From Kiritimatiellia bacterium (GTDB taxonomy: Bacteria > Verrucomicrobiota > Kiritimatiellia > WLWN01): a stretch of DNA of 64,000 nt. Of this stretch, positions 39,199 through 47,543 are shown piece after piece; the stretch's first letter is position 1, and the number at the start of each line of letters is the position of its first letter. The position numbers were made by a program, and so were the translations under genes. Where the stretch lies: positions 2,484,538-2,548,537 of the forward strand of contig WLWN01000001.1 of NCBI GenBank assembly GCA_012103575.1. Direction: 5' to 3'. A model generated the notes under the pieces. It did no database searches and was not told where the DNA came from. It saw only the letters and a list, made by a program, of their open reading frames with translations.

Positions 39199-39273
39199 GC
39201 CAGCTTAGCTCAATGGTAGAGCAGCTGATTTGTAATCAGCAGGTTGTCGGTTCGAGCCCGACAGCTGGCTCCA
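39199..39273 (+). tRNA. tRNA-Thr (TGT)
   Basis: A 75-base cloverleaf: the acceptor arm GCCAGCT pairs with AGCTGGC, the D arm is TAGCTCAATGGTAGAGC, the anticodon stem CTGAT/ATCAG encloses the loop TTGTA with TGT, and the T arm is TGTCGGTTCGAGCCCGACA. CCA is encoded at 39271-39273. Confidence 0.96.
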
Positions 39274-39372
39274 TGGATTGCGAACTGCAGATTTGGGACT
39301 GTGGACTTTAGAGATTGGGGACAAGTCCTGAATGCTCGATGCTGCAGTCTCTAAAACGAAACCCGCAATCAA

Positions 39373-40944
39373 TCAGCGTGGTGTTAATGATTTATAGGCA
39401 ATGGGTATTTCGTTAATAATATCGCTTGCAATTAACCCTGCTTGAGAACCGCGCCATGCGACCAAGTCTCCTGCTTTTCCATGAAGATAAACAGCGAGTC
39501 GCGCCGCATCATACGGCTCGATCCCGGATCCCAACAATCCAACTACAATCCCCGCCAATACATCCCCGCTCCCCGCTGTTGCCATCCCCGGATTGCCGGT
39601 AAGATTCACTGCAGCGGGTTTGTCATGTGAAGCAATGACGGTTCCACCCCCTTTTAACAGTACGGTTGAATGGATATACTTAGCGGCAGCCAATGTGACG
39701 CCACATCGATCTGCTTGGATATCACTGATCTCTTGACCAAAAAGGCGAGCCAATTCTCCTGGATGAGGGGTTAAAATAGTCGGAGCACGGGCACGTTCCA
39801 TCCAGTGAGGTTGACCTCCAAATACGCTAATCGCATCGGCATCGAGAACCATAGGCACCTCACATCCACGAAAAAATTGGCGTCCGATCAAAAAAGTGTC
39901 ATTATGACGAGTCATACCAGGCCCTAATAAAATGGCACCAAATTCATCAACGCGACTTCGCCATTCTTTCCAAAGATCAACGGCAAGAGAGCCTACTTCG
40001 GTCTCCGGGCAACCCACCACCATAATTTCAGGAGAAGCGCTCGCAACAATGTCGACAATGCTTTCGGGGACAAGCACCGTTACACGCCCTCCGCCCGATC
40101 GCATAGCTGCTTGGGCCGCCATGGCAATCGCACCTGTATATCCACGCGCACCCCCCAGGAGAAGGACATGCCCATAATCACCTTTGTGGGACGATCGAGA
40201 ACGGCGAGGTAACAGGGATTTCAATTCTGATCCAGCAACACATTCGCGCGGATCTTCTGACACTAATTCATTGATATAACTTTTAGGAATACCGATATCT
40301 ATAACGTCAAGGCTCCCTATATAATCTAATGCATTAGACTCCACAAATCCACGTTTAGGACACCCTATGGTTGCGGTTATATCGGCCTTTACGACAGCCC
40401 CATGGGTCTCTCCTGTATCCGCATTAAGACCTGAGGGCACATCAATCGCAACAACAAGCGCTTCTTCGGAAAGGAGGTTGATGTATTGAACCGCCGCTTC
40501 CGTTAAGTCTCTTGTAGGTCCAACACCCCCGGTTCCCAACAACCCATCTATGATAATATCCACATTTTCAGGGTAACCGGATCGGGTCTTCCAATCTTCT
40601 GGTGAAAGGATTTCGCATAAGGGAACGCCTATTTTTAACATGCGATTTAAATGTCGGCGGGCATCCCCTTGAATCAAATCTTTTTCTCCGGCTAATAATA
40701 CATCCACAGAAAATCCTGTTTCTTTTAGGTATCGGGCCGTAACAAATGCATCGCCGCCATTATTTCCTTTTCCAGCTACACATTGAATGTGAGGATGGAT
40801 GAGTCCTGCATGGTTGGATAAAGACTGAACGATTTTTGCCACCCCAACCCCTGCTCGATCCATTAAAACCTCACCCGGAGTCCCACGTTCTTCAATTGTT
40901 CTTCTGTCAAGTTCACGCATCTGCGCGACGGTTACAAGCTGCAT
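39373..40944 (-). CDS. nnr: Bifunctional NAD(P)H-hydrate epimerase / dehydratase
   Basis: A 523-residue fusion. The N-terminal half is the epimerase (VTVAQMRELDRRTIEERGTPGEVLMDRAG, VAGKGNNGGDAFVTARYL, DIIIDGLLGTG, AIDVPSGLNADTG); the C-terminal half is the ADP/ATP-dependent dehydratase (HKGDYGHVLLLGGARGYTGA, ILLGPGMT, PTILTPHPGELARLFG, GNPGMATAGSGDVLAGIV). It repairs hydrated NADH and NADPH. All key loops are intact. pdxJ lies upstream on the same strand, separated by a long inverted repeat. Confidence 0.94.
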   Translation of the reverse strand: MQLVTVAQMRELDRRTIEERGTPGEVLMDRAGVGVAKIVQSLSNHAGLIHPHIQCVAGKGNNGGDAFVTARYLKETGFSVDVLLAGEKDLIQGDARRHLNRMLKIGVPLCEILSPEDWKTRSGYPENVDIIIDGLLGTGGVGPTRDLTEAAVQYINLLSEEALVVAIDVPSGLNADTGETHGAVVKADITATIGCPKRGFVESNALDYIGSLDVIDIGIPKSYINELVSEDPRECVAGSELKSLLPRRSRSSHKGDYGHVLLLGGARGYTGAIAMAAQAAMRSGGGRVTVLVPESIVDIVASASPEIMVVGCPETEVGSLAVDLWKEWRSRVDEFGAILLGPGMTRHNDTFLIGRQFFRGCEVPMVLDADAISVFGGQPHWMERARAPTILTPHPGELARLFGQEISDIQADRCGVTLAAAKYIHSTVLLKGGGTVIASHDKPAAVNLTGNPGMATAGSGDVLAGIVVGLLGSGIEPYDAARLAVYLHGKAGDLVAWRGSQAGLIASDIINEIPIAYKSLTPR

Positions 40945-40995
40945 TCATCTGCTCCTTACAGTTAATTTTGTACGAATATAAGAAAGAATTATTTC

Positions 40996-41045
40996 CAGGA
41001 TTACAGGACGGATAAGATTAAAGACCCATCCATCCTGTAATCCTG
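40996..41045. repeat. 18-bp inverted repeat between pdxJ and nnr
   Basis: CAGGATTACAGGACGGAT (40996-41013) pairs with 41028-41045 with a single G-T wobble around a 14-base loop. No T-run follows on either strand. The wording (CAGGATTACAGGA) suggests a dispersed intergenic repeat rather than a gene-specific signal. It may affect read-through from pdxJ into nnr. Confidence 0.6.
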
Positions 41046-41104
41046 TCTGAAAAATAATCGGTTATAGTAGTGAATGTTGGGCAATATACAAAAGAAAATG
41101 ATGA

Positions 41105-41854
41105 CTACTTTTTTTGTTGGGAATAATCGAGCATAGCCTGTTTTATTTCACGCACAGCCTTTTCAAGACCAACCATGACCGCCCGTGATATAATACTGTG
41201 CCCAATGTTTAATGTGTCGAGGCAAGGAATGGAAAGAATTTCGTCGATATTGTCCAGGTTAATACCGTGACCGGCATTTACGTTCAGGCCTAAATCGTGA
41301 GCCATACATGCACCTTGAATAAGTCGCTGCAGTTCCTTGTCGACGTGAGTGTTATCAGAATCACAATAGGTCCCGGTATGTAGTTCCACATAAGGCACCT
41401 CAAGTTCAGCGGCCGCTTCTAATTGTTTGTCGTTGGGTTCGATAAAGAGACTTATAAGAATGCCCGTCTCTCTTAGTTGGTGAATAACCGGTCGCAAAAC
41501 GGGTTTCAGTCGAAAGACATCAAGCCCCCCTTCTGTTGTTAATTCTTCTCGACGTTCCGGGACCAAACACACTTCATCGGGCTTAACATCTAATGCAATA
41601 CGAACGATATCGGGTGCATGAGCCATTTCCAAATTCAAAGGGACGTCAAGCGCTTCGTGTAAACGGTAGACATCATCATCTTGGATGTGACGCCTATCTT
41701 CGCGCAGATGAATCGTAATGCCCTCTGCCCCTGCCTGCACACATTGTTTAGCCGCCTCTAAAGGGTCTGGATACAATGTTCCTCTTGCTTCTCGAAGCGT
41801 CGCAACATGATCGACATTAACACCTAATCTGAGTGGAGATTTTGCTTCATGCAT
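41105..41854 (-). CDS. pdxJ: Pyridoxine 5-phosphate synthase
   Basis: From the ATG at 41854 it begins HEAKSPLRLGVNVDHVATLREARG, the PdxJ signature, followed by GAEGITIHLREDRRHIQD, LNLEMA, CLVPERREELTTEGGLDV and LNVNAGHGINLDNI, then NIGHSIISRAVMVGLEKAV. It condenses deoxyxylulose phosphate with amino-acetone phosphate to form pyridoxine phosphate. An in-frame TTG at 41893 could extend it by 13 residues, but the ATG fits family length (about 250). All conserved histidines and glutamates are present. Confidence 0.94.
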   Translation of the reverse strand: MHEAKSPLRLGVNVDHVATLREARGTLYPDPLEAAKQCVQAGAEGITIHLREDRRHIQDDDVYRLHEALDVPLNLEMAHAPDIVRIALDVKPDEVCLVPERREELTTEGGLDVFRLKPVLRPVIHQLRETGILISLFIEPNDKQLEAAAELEVPYVELHTGTYCDSDNTHVDKELQRLIQGACMAHDLGLNVNAGHGINLDNIDEILSIPCLDTLNIGHSIISRAVMVGLEKAVREIKQAMLDYSQQKK

Positions 41855-42052
41855 TTTTTCTGAAAAATCCTTAACCCGATAGAGTCTTTGCAAAATAGTT
41901 CATAAGCGCTAGCGTGTTTGCGCTCAATCGTATTCGTTTGCGTTTGGGTTATCTATTATAAATGGATCCATATAAAAGGAGCACACTATGTTCAAACATA
42001 TCGTCATGTGGAAGTTAAAGAAAGAGATTTCTGTCGTAGATGGGGGTGTGAG

Positions 42053-43268
42053 AATTGTAATATCAAATGCCCAAAAGAAGATATTGTAAAACAGGAGTGT
42101 TCCATGCCGAAATCTTCTAGATTTGAAAACTCGACAGAAGACAAAAAAAAGAGAAAGACATGGAACAAATCAAGAGTAGTATTCATCCCCGAAAAGGCAA
42201 GCATTTGACACAGAAAGAACGGATCATGATTGAAACAATGCTCAAAAACCCAGGACGTCCTTTAGAGATAGCCAGCTATCTGAGAAGGCATCGTCGAACC
42301 ATAGAGCGCGAAATCAAACGTGGGGAGGTAGAGCATTTCGATACAGAGCTGCGAAAGAAGAAAGCATACAGCAGTGATCGAGCCCAGGAACTTCATGATC
42401 TAAATGCGACGGCTAAGAGACCTGAGCTTAAGCTTGGAAAGCATCATGAAACGGCTGTGTTTATCAGCGAGCACATTCTTGTTCACAAACGCTCACCCGA
42501 TGTGGTTGCTCCTTTGCTTAAACAAGAGCAGAGACCTGCAGCGGTGAGTACAAAAACGCTGTATACCTATATTGACCAAGGTCTCATCTCGGGGGTGAGC
42601 AACGAGTCCCTATGGGAAAAACGAAAACGGATAAAACGAAAAAGACGTGCTATTAAGCGGGTTAAAAAGCAACATGCCCGAAGGACCAGTATCGAAAAAC
42701 GACCTAAGACCGTAGAAAAACGCGAGGAATTTGGGCACTGGGAATTGGATTTGATCGTCGGCGGAAAAGGAACTTCAAAACCGGTTTTAATGACGTTAGT
42801 AGAAAGAAAGACCCGAATGCTAAGGGTGAGAAAACTTTCGGATAAAACACAGGCATCGGTTCTGCAGGCCCTCAAAGCGATCGAAAGATCGATGGGAGTT
42901 GGCCCATTCAGATCGATGTTCAAGTCGATTACAGCCGATAACGGGAGCGAGTTTCTCGACGTGGAGCAGATGGAACGTTCCGGATTTAGCAAAAAGAGAC
43001 GTGTTAAACTCTATTATGCTCACCCGTATTCTTCCTGGGAACCAGGCTCCAACGAAAATGCCAACCGTATGGTTCGTCGTTTCGTCGCCAAAGGAGACAA
43101 CATCGGAAAATATACCATCGACCGTATTGGTGAGATTGAAAAATGGATTAACAACTATCCTCGCAAGATCCTAGAATACAAACCCGCACAGGAGTGTTTC
43201 GATTTGGAGATCGCCGCATGAACAGAAGCTCTCAGGTCCATTTTTTGCGGCATTTAATTTTACAATCC
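42053..43268 (+). mobile_element. IS30-family insertion sequence nested in the ISKra4 terminal repeat
   Basis: The ends are inverted repeats ATTGTAATATCAAATGCC (from 42054) and ATTGTAAAATTAAATGCC (complement, from 43266), 16 of 18 identical. About 1.2 kb with one intact transposase ORF. It interrupts the left terminal repeat of the ISKra4 element between GGGGTGTGAG and ACCAGAAAG. Exact end bases are uncertain by one or two because a short target duplication is not obvious. Confidence 0.82.
42160..43221 (+). CDS. IS30-family transposase, intact
   Basis: A 353-residue transposase. An N-terminal helix-turn-helix (LTQKERIMIETMLKNPGRPLEIASYLRRHRRTIEREIKRG) recognises the ends. The DDE domain shows HWELDLIVGGKG (D), SITADNGSEFLD (D) and SSWEPGSNENANRMVRRF (E), with the expected spacing. 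It copies its IS into new sites. No frameshift or stop is present, so this copy may be active, in contrast to the IS30-type ORFs at 48861-49818. Confidence 0.92.
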   Translation: MEQIKSSIHPRKGKHLTQKERIMIETMLKNPGRPLEIASYLRRHRRTIEREIKRGEVEHFDTELRKKKAYSSDRAQELHDLNATAKRPELKLGKHHETAVFISEHILVHKRSPDVVAPLLKQEQRPAAVSTKTLYTYIDQGLISGVSNESLWEKRKRIKRKRRAIKRVKKQHARRTSIEKRPKTVEKREEFGHWELDLIVGGKGTSKPVLMTLVERKTRMLRVRKLSDKTQASVLQALKAIERSMGVGPFRSMFKSITADNGSEFLDVEQMERSGFSKKRRVKLYYAHPYSSWEPGSNENANRMVRRFVAKGDNIGKYTIDRIGEIEKWINNYPRKILEYKPAQECFDLEIAA

Positions 43269-43320
43269 ACCAGAAAGTTACAAGATCTCAAAAAGCCCTT
43301 GCCAGCATATATTTTTTGAC

Positions 43321-43354
43321 GTATATGTTGTATTTTGATAAATACAATATATAC
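43321..43354 (+). promoter_or_regulatory. 15-bp inverted repeat before the ISKra4 first ORF
   Basis: GTATATGTTGTATTT (43321-43335) and AAATACAATATATAC (43340-43354) pair with one mismatch around TGAT, immediately before the AAAGGAGG ribosome site. A TTGACG lies just upstream. It could be an operator or an mRNA stem limiting transposase expression. Confidence 0.45.
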
Positions 43355-43368
43355 AAAGGAGGCCTATC

Positions 43369-43731
43369 ATGAGCTTAGACCCAAGAAAACGAAGAAAGAC
43401 TATTCTCAAAGAAATAGAGCAGATTCACTCTATGAGGCGTGGACAATTTAGCCAACAGTACTACGAAAAAACCCTGGCCGATGGAACGGTCAAAAAACAA
43501 GGGCCTTACTATGTCCTTCAGCGGTATGAAGGACAAAAAAAGTGTTCCCAACGCATTCCTCCTCAAGAGGCTCAAAAGGTGCGTGAAGAGCTTGGAGCTT
43601 ATACTCAATTTCGAAGGCTATGTGATGAATTTACTCGGCTTACCGAAGAGATTTCTTCTCAAGGTTCTTCTGAAGAATCTAAAAAAAAGATGAGTTCGAA
43701 ACCAGTCGGTATCAAGAAACCGAAGCGTTGA
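43369..43731 (+). CDS. ISKra4-element accessory ORF (DUF6788-like)
   Basis: A 120-residue basic protein with an excellent AAAGGAGG site. It contains SMRRGQFSQQYYEKTLADGTVKKQGPYYVLQRY and a helical, charged C-terminus, the pattern of the small protein often encoded in front of ISKra4-type transposases. Its last bases overlap the TTG start of the transposase (TTGA), implying coupling. Function unknown; probably assists transposition. Confidence 0.7.
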   Translation: MSLDPRKRRKTILKEIEQIHSMRRGQFSQQYYEKTLADGTVKKQGPYYVLQRYEGQKKCSQRIPPQEAQKVREELGAYTQFRRLCDEFTRLTEEISSQGSSEESKKKMSSKPVGIKKPKR

Positions 43732-44959
43732 TCAAGACCGTTCAAGATCAGTATGCCCAAACAGGCACCTGGAACATGGCCCAACTCGAACAGTCCCTTA
43801 AGGTCGCACTCATCAAAGACGGGTGCAACATCCTGGAATGGTTACTCAATCAAAAAGCCCAACCCGATCAAGATAAAGCCCTTGGGATCAATGAACGATG
43901 CTACACAAAGCGCAAAAAGAAAGTACACAGTGTGCTCGGTTCGTTCGAGGTAGAACGTGATTATTATCACGGGCCACAAGGAACGTGTGTCCCTTTGGAT
44001 GAACGCTTAGGGTTGATTGATGGCTATACGCCCGGATTACAACGGCTCATGTGCCGTTGTGGAGCTATGGATTCATCCTATCAAGAGGCTTCGATGAGCT
44101 TGCAGGTCTATGGGGGCATTCACGTTTCGGGTCGACAAATTCAACGGGTCGTGAGCAAAGTTGGGCCGGATATCGTATCGTTCTCACAGCATCGAGACCC
44201 TCAAAAAACCGGAGCCATACCGGTTATGTATATCTCTTACGATGGGACAGGAGTCCCGATGAAATCAACCGAAACCCAAGGCCGAAAAGGCAAAAGAGAG
44301 GAGCAGGCCAAAACGCGAGAAGTGAAGCTGGGCTGCGTATTCACTCAACACGTAAGGGATGAAGAGGGGTATCCTTTGCGAGATACACAGAGCACAACCT
44401 ATGTGGCGAGCTTTAACCGTGCAGGAGAATTTGGGACCCTGATACGTGACGAGGCTCGCTTGAGGGGACTGGGCCAAGCCGAGCAAGTCGTAGTCCTCGG
44501 TGATGGGGCCGAATGGATTTGGAATGTTGCGCGCGTTAATTTTGCAGGGGCCACTCAAATCTTAGACTTTTATCATGGGTGTGAACACCTCTATGATCTA
44601 AGCTGCATCCTGTTCACGGATGCTGAAACGATAAAAAGCAAGGCGGAAAGATGGAAGAAAGTCATGAAAGAGAATGGGGCCTGGATCCGTCAGTTAAACG
44701 CGGATTTCTGCACGAACCATTTGGGCCAAAAGGAATTACAAAAAAGCCTCGACGCATGCAGTATAAAACGTTCCGTGAGACCGGTTATTTTATAGGTTCG
44801 GGAGTCGTAGAGGCGGGGTGTAAAACGGTGGTGGGCCAACGGGCAAAACAGTCGGGTATGTTTTGGAGTGTTCAAGGAGCTCAATGTGTATTGTCTCTAC
44901 GCTGTTGTATTGCCGGAGATACATTTGATAAGTATTGGGAACAACAAAAAGTAGCTTAA
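43728..44959 (+). pseudogene. ISKra4-family transposase, disrupted by a MITE fragment
   Basis: The frame from TTG 43728 encodes a family-like protein: MCRCGAMDSSYQEASMSLQVYGG, ISYDGTGVPM (D), VVLGDGAEWIWN (D), LDFYHGCEHLY. After KVMKENG (about 44679) it runs into a 77-base fragment of the window's MITE (44680-44756), goes out of frame and stops at 44795. The missing C-terminal part resumes in another frame as MQYKTFRETGYFIGSGVVEAGCKTVVGQRAKQSGMFWSV (catalytic E in VVEAG) to 44959. Some tens of residues were lost, so it is inactive. Confidence 0.82.
44680..44756 (+). repeat. Half copy of the 163-bp MITE inside the ISKra4 transposase
   Basis: These 77 bases match the complement of 62031-62107 at all but about 3 positions, starting with CCTGGATCCGTCAGTTAAA and ending at GCCTCGACGCA. 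This is exactly one arm of the palindromic MITE. It lies where transposase coding sequence is missing, so insertion was accompanied by deletion of the second arm and of host sequence. Confidence 0.85.
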
Positions 44960-45419
44960 TCGCTAACTTTGTAACTTTCTTGTCCTACACCCCGTAGATA
45001 GTATCAAAAAAGCTAATCAGTTAAAGAAAAACCTGGAATCTCTCCAAAACGTTATTCCGGAGATTCAACACATTGAAGTAGGGCTTAACACAAAACCATC
45101 AGACGCCGCTTGTGATGTGGTGTTATATTCTGAGTTTAACACGATCGATGACTTTCAAACCTATCAATCTCATCCTGAACATCAGAACGTTGTAGCCTTT
45201 GTTCGCGAGATCGTATCCGATCGACATGTTGTCGATTATGAGACCTAGTGAAAAACGAACCTCTATCCGTATAGAAGTCCGAAGTCAGGTTGATTTTCCC
45301 CTCACCCGAACCCTCCCCCTGAAGGAGAGAGGATTATGTTTCCCAAGTGTCTCGTTAAACGCAATTTCTCGTTTCAATATTGACAGGATGGGGGGTATTC
45401 CGTTATGCAAAACTAAACT

Positions 45420-46289
45420 ATGAATACCATACGATTTACCGTTACAGCATACTTAGAGCTTATGAAACCGAGGATTGTGGGCATGGTCTTAGTGACCACC
45501 ACGTTTGGCTTTTTCCTAGGGGACCATGGTCTTCATGCGCTATCGGGTTTACTCGTCACCTTGCTCGGCACAGCCATGTCAGCTAGTGGCTCTACGGTTC
45601 TAAATAATTATTTAGAACGTGACTTGGATGCGCGAATGGAACGAACAAAAAAGAGAGTTTTGCCTGCAGGGGTGATTGAACCGAGCAAAGCTTTGTCTTT
45701 AGGCCTTATGTTGGTTCTTTCAGGAGTCGTGTTATTGGTCTGGAAAATTAACCTATTGACCGGGTTTATGGTGCTATTAGCCGCTTTTTTTTATGTGTTA
45801 ATCTATACCCCTTTAAAAAGAATGACGTGGTTAAATACTTCTATCGGGGCTATTCCTGGAGCCATCCCGCCGATGAGTGGATGGGCAGCGGCTTCTGGGG
45901 AGTTAAACATTGAGGCATGGATTCTTTTCTTCATTTTGTTTGCTTGGCAACATCCCCATTTCTATTCGATTGCTTGGATGTATCAAGATGATTACCGACG
46001 AGCTGGATTCAAAATGCTGCCTTTAGAGGATTCCTCCGGAAAGAAACTTTTCCGGCACGTTATATGGTATTCCGTATTCCTTTTAGGGGTATCCATGTTA
46101 CCTGTATGGACCGGAATGATGGGAGTGACCTATGCGGTGGGGACTCTGCTCATCGGTCTTTTCTTGTTACAAGTGGGCTGGCAGTTTTCGCGTTCAAAGA
46201 CGTTTCAAGATGCGCGACGTTTACTTAGAGTGTCTATATTGTATTTGCCTGTTTTATTAGCCCTTATCATGATCGATTTTGTACTTTGA
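45420..46289 (+). CDS. cyoE: Protoheme IX farnesyltransferase
   Basis: A 289-residue UbiA-family prenyltransferase. The first aspartate-rich motif is NNYLERDLDARMERTKKRVLPAG, the second region is SIAWMYQDDYRRAGFKMLPLED, and eight or nine hydrophobic helices are visible (e.g. LVTLLGTAMSASGSTVLN). It adds a farnesyl group to heme B to form heme O for terminal oxidases, acting in the membrane. A DUF420 gene follows after 2 bases. No oxidase subunits are in the window. Confidence 0.94.
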   Translation: MNTIRFTVTAYLELMKPRIVGMVLVTTTFGFFLGDHGLHALSGLLVTLLGTAMSASGSTVLNNYLERDLDARMERTKKRVLPAGVIEPSKALSLGLMLVLSGVVLLVWKINLLTGFMVLLAAFFYVLIYTPLKRMTWLNTSIGAIPGAIPPMSGWAAASGELNIEAWILFFILFAWQHPHFYSIAWMYQDDYRRAGFKMLPLEDSSGKKLFRHVIWYSVFLLGVSMLPVWTGMMGVTYAVGTLLIGLFLLQVGWQFSRSKTFQDARRLLRVSILYLPVLLALIMIDFVL

Positions 46290-46291
46290 CA

Positions 46292-46705
46292 ATGCCGCTT
46301 GAAATCTTGCCTACTTTAAACGCCTCACTAAATGCGCTAGCAACCCTTTGGCTAACGTGTGGTTGGATCGCCATTAAGACCGGAAAACGGAAAGCGCATA
46401 TATATTTTATGCTAATGGCGCTAGTCACTTCTTCGGTGTTTTTAGGTTTCTATCTCTATTATCACGCATACCATGGATCCACGCGATACGAAGGCACAGG
46501 ACTGTTAAGAGTCATTTATTTTTCCATTCTCCTTACCCACATTCCTTTAGCGGGATTGGTCGTTCCGGCAAGTGTGAGCGCTGTTTGGTATGGATATAGG
46601 CAACAATTTGATCGCCATGTTCGTATAACCAAATGGCTATGGCCGGTTTGGATGTATGTCTCCATTACAGGGGTTCTTATCTATCTTATGCTATATCAGT
46701 GGTAG
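46292..46705 (+). CDS. DUF420 membrane protein
   Basis: A 137-residue protein with four hydrophobic helices: LPTLNASLNALATLWLTCGWIAIKTG, ALVTSSVFLGFYLYYH, YFSILLTHIPLAGLVVPASV and WMYVSITGVLIYLML. These match DUF420, small proteins found with cytochrome oxidase assembly genes (a CtaM-like role has been shown in Firmicutes). I start at ATG 46292. The position right after cyoE supports a role in heme-copper oxidase biogenesis. Confidence 0.88.
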   Translation: MPLEILPTLNASLNALATLWLTCGWIAIKTGKRKAHIYFMLMALVTSSVFLGFYLYYHAYHGSTRYEGTGLLRVIYFSILLTHIPLAGLVVPASVSAVWYGYRQQFDRHVRITKWLWPVWMYVSITGVLIYLMLYQW

Positions 46706-46710
46706 ACAAG

Positions 46711-46846
46711 AGAAGAGTCCAAGGTCAAAGGTCTAAAGTCGAAGGTTAGAATACGGGAATTTGTTTGCCAAACCGTAGTTTGCAAAAATACGGCATGGTT
46801 TTTATCTTCGACGTGAGTCTTTTGACTTTCGATCTTGGACTCTTCT
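46711..46846. repeat. Imperfect inverted repeat built on heptamer repeats between convergent genes
   Basis: AGAAGAGTCCAAGGTCAAAG (from 46711) recurs inverted as ...CTTTCGATCTTGGACTCTTCT (ending at 46846). The left arm contains tandem heptamers AAGGTCA-AAGGTCT-AAAGTCG-AAGGTTA. The 148-base gap lies between the convergent DUF420 gene and the sigma-factor operon, so it may serve both as a terminator, but it lacks clean T-runs. Confidence 0.5.
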
Positions 46847-46853
46847 CTCCTCC

Positions 46854-47543
46854 TCACCACTCCAATGGATCTCCGTCAGTTAGTTTTTGTAGCCGACGTT
46901 CAATGATTTCATTTCGTTGGCCTTTTCGTTTCTCCATATTCTTTTTCTGGTGTTGAATGTTTTTTTCCAATGCTTCAAGTTTTTTTGTTCGCTTTGCTTC
47001 GCGCATATCAAATAACTCTTCGAGTGTAGTCTTTAGTTCAGCCTTTATTTCTTCGCGTTTGTCTGTGTCCATGGTCTTTCGATGATCCTTAGACAATTGC
47101 TTTGTTTTCTGGTGCAGTTTTTTAATCTCTGGGTATTGACCATCGCTTTTTTTTAGAGGTCTATCTCTAAATCTATTTTCAAGTCGTTCTTGCATTTCGG
47201 GGGGCAAATCTTTGAAACGCTCCTGAAAGTCAGCGTCGTGATGGCGTGCTGCATCAAAACGCCGTTGATCAAGTCGATGGCGCAATTCTTCGCGAAAGGC
47301 CTGTAGGTCATCTTGTCGCAACTGCTGAACACGCGCATATTCTTCTGGGTTTCTTTCTTTTAATTTCTCCATCCATTTATGAAGTTTGGAAGGGCAGTGG
47401 CGTTTCCCTTTCCAACATTCGCGTTCGCATGATGGTGTTGGTGCTAGAGATTCATTTTCGAAAGAATCATCCGTCGTTTCTTGTCCGATACAATAGAATC
47501 CAGACAGCAAAAAAAACAATCCCGTTATACATATATGTTTCAT
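46854..47543 (-). CDS. Secreted charged coiled-coil protein, CpxP/heavy-metal-resistor-like
   Basis: A 229-residue protein with a signal peptide (MKHICITGLFFLLSGFYCIG), a short Cys-containing stretch (PSCERECWKGKRHCPSKLH) and then nearly continuous amphipathic, charged helices (WMEKLKERNPEEYARVQQLR, ...LPPEMQERLENRFRDRPL...). The LPPEMQERL element and overall form resemble periplasmic stress sensors of the CpxP/ZraP/Spy type. It is the last gene of the sigma operon, overlapping the anti-sigma gene by ATGA, so it may sense envelope stress. Confidence 0.6.
   Translation of the reverse strand: MKHICITGLFFLLSGFYCIGQETTDDSFENESLAPTPSCERECWKGKRHCPSKLHKWMEKLKERNPEEYARVQQLRQDDLQAFREELRHRLDQRRFDAARHHDADFQERFKDLPPEMQERLENRFRDRPLKKSDGQYPEIKKLHQKTKQLSKDHRKTMDTDKREEIKAELKTTLEELFDMREAKRTKKLEALEKNIQHQKKNMEKRKGQRNEIIERRLQKLTDGDPLEW

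Larger units (their letters stand above)
42042..44993 (+). mobile_element. ISKra4-family element, itself carrying an IS30 element
   Basis: It is flanked by GTAGAT direct repeats. The right end reads, from 44993 inwards, GGGGTGTAGGACAAGAAAG; the left end is GGGGTGTGAG, interrupted by IS30 and continuing at 43269 as ACCAGAAAGTTACAAG, which matches the right end (ACAAGAAAGTTACAAAG). Without IS30 the element would be about 1.74 kb with two ORFs. Its transposase is damaged, so it is no longer autonomous. Confidence 0.82.
41988..45248 (+). pseudogene. Dabb (stress-response A/B barrel) protein split by an IS element
   Basis: The first 18 codons (41988-42041, after AAGGAG) read FKHIVMWKLKKEISVVD; the rest (44994-45248) reads VD-SIKKANQLKKNLESLQNVIPEIQ... 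then EFNTIDDFQTYQSHPEHQNVV and ends HVVDYET. Removing the insertion and one copy of the 6-bp duplication GTAGAT (42036-42041 and 44994-44999) restores a 100-residue dimeric ferredoxin-like Dabb protein in frame, the normal family length. The disruption is recent because both halves are otherwise perfect. Confidence 0.88.

Noticed and set aside
41918-42208. Cysteine-containing 96-codon frame as a gene
   Set aside because: It crosses the Dabb start, the GTAGAT junction and both IS ends in a different frame.
45360-45419. Promoter for cyoE at TTGACAGGATGGGGGG
   Set aside because: The -35 box is good but no acceptable -10 box lies 16-18 bases downstream.
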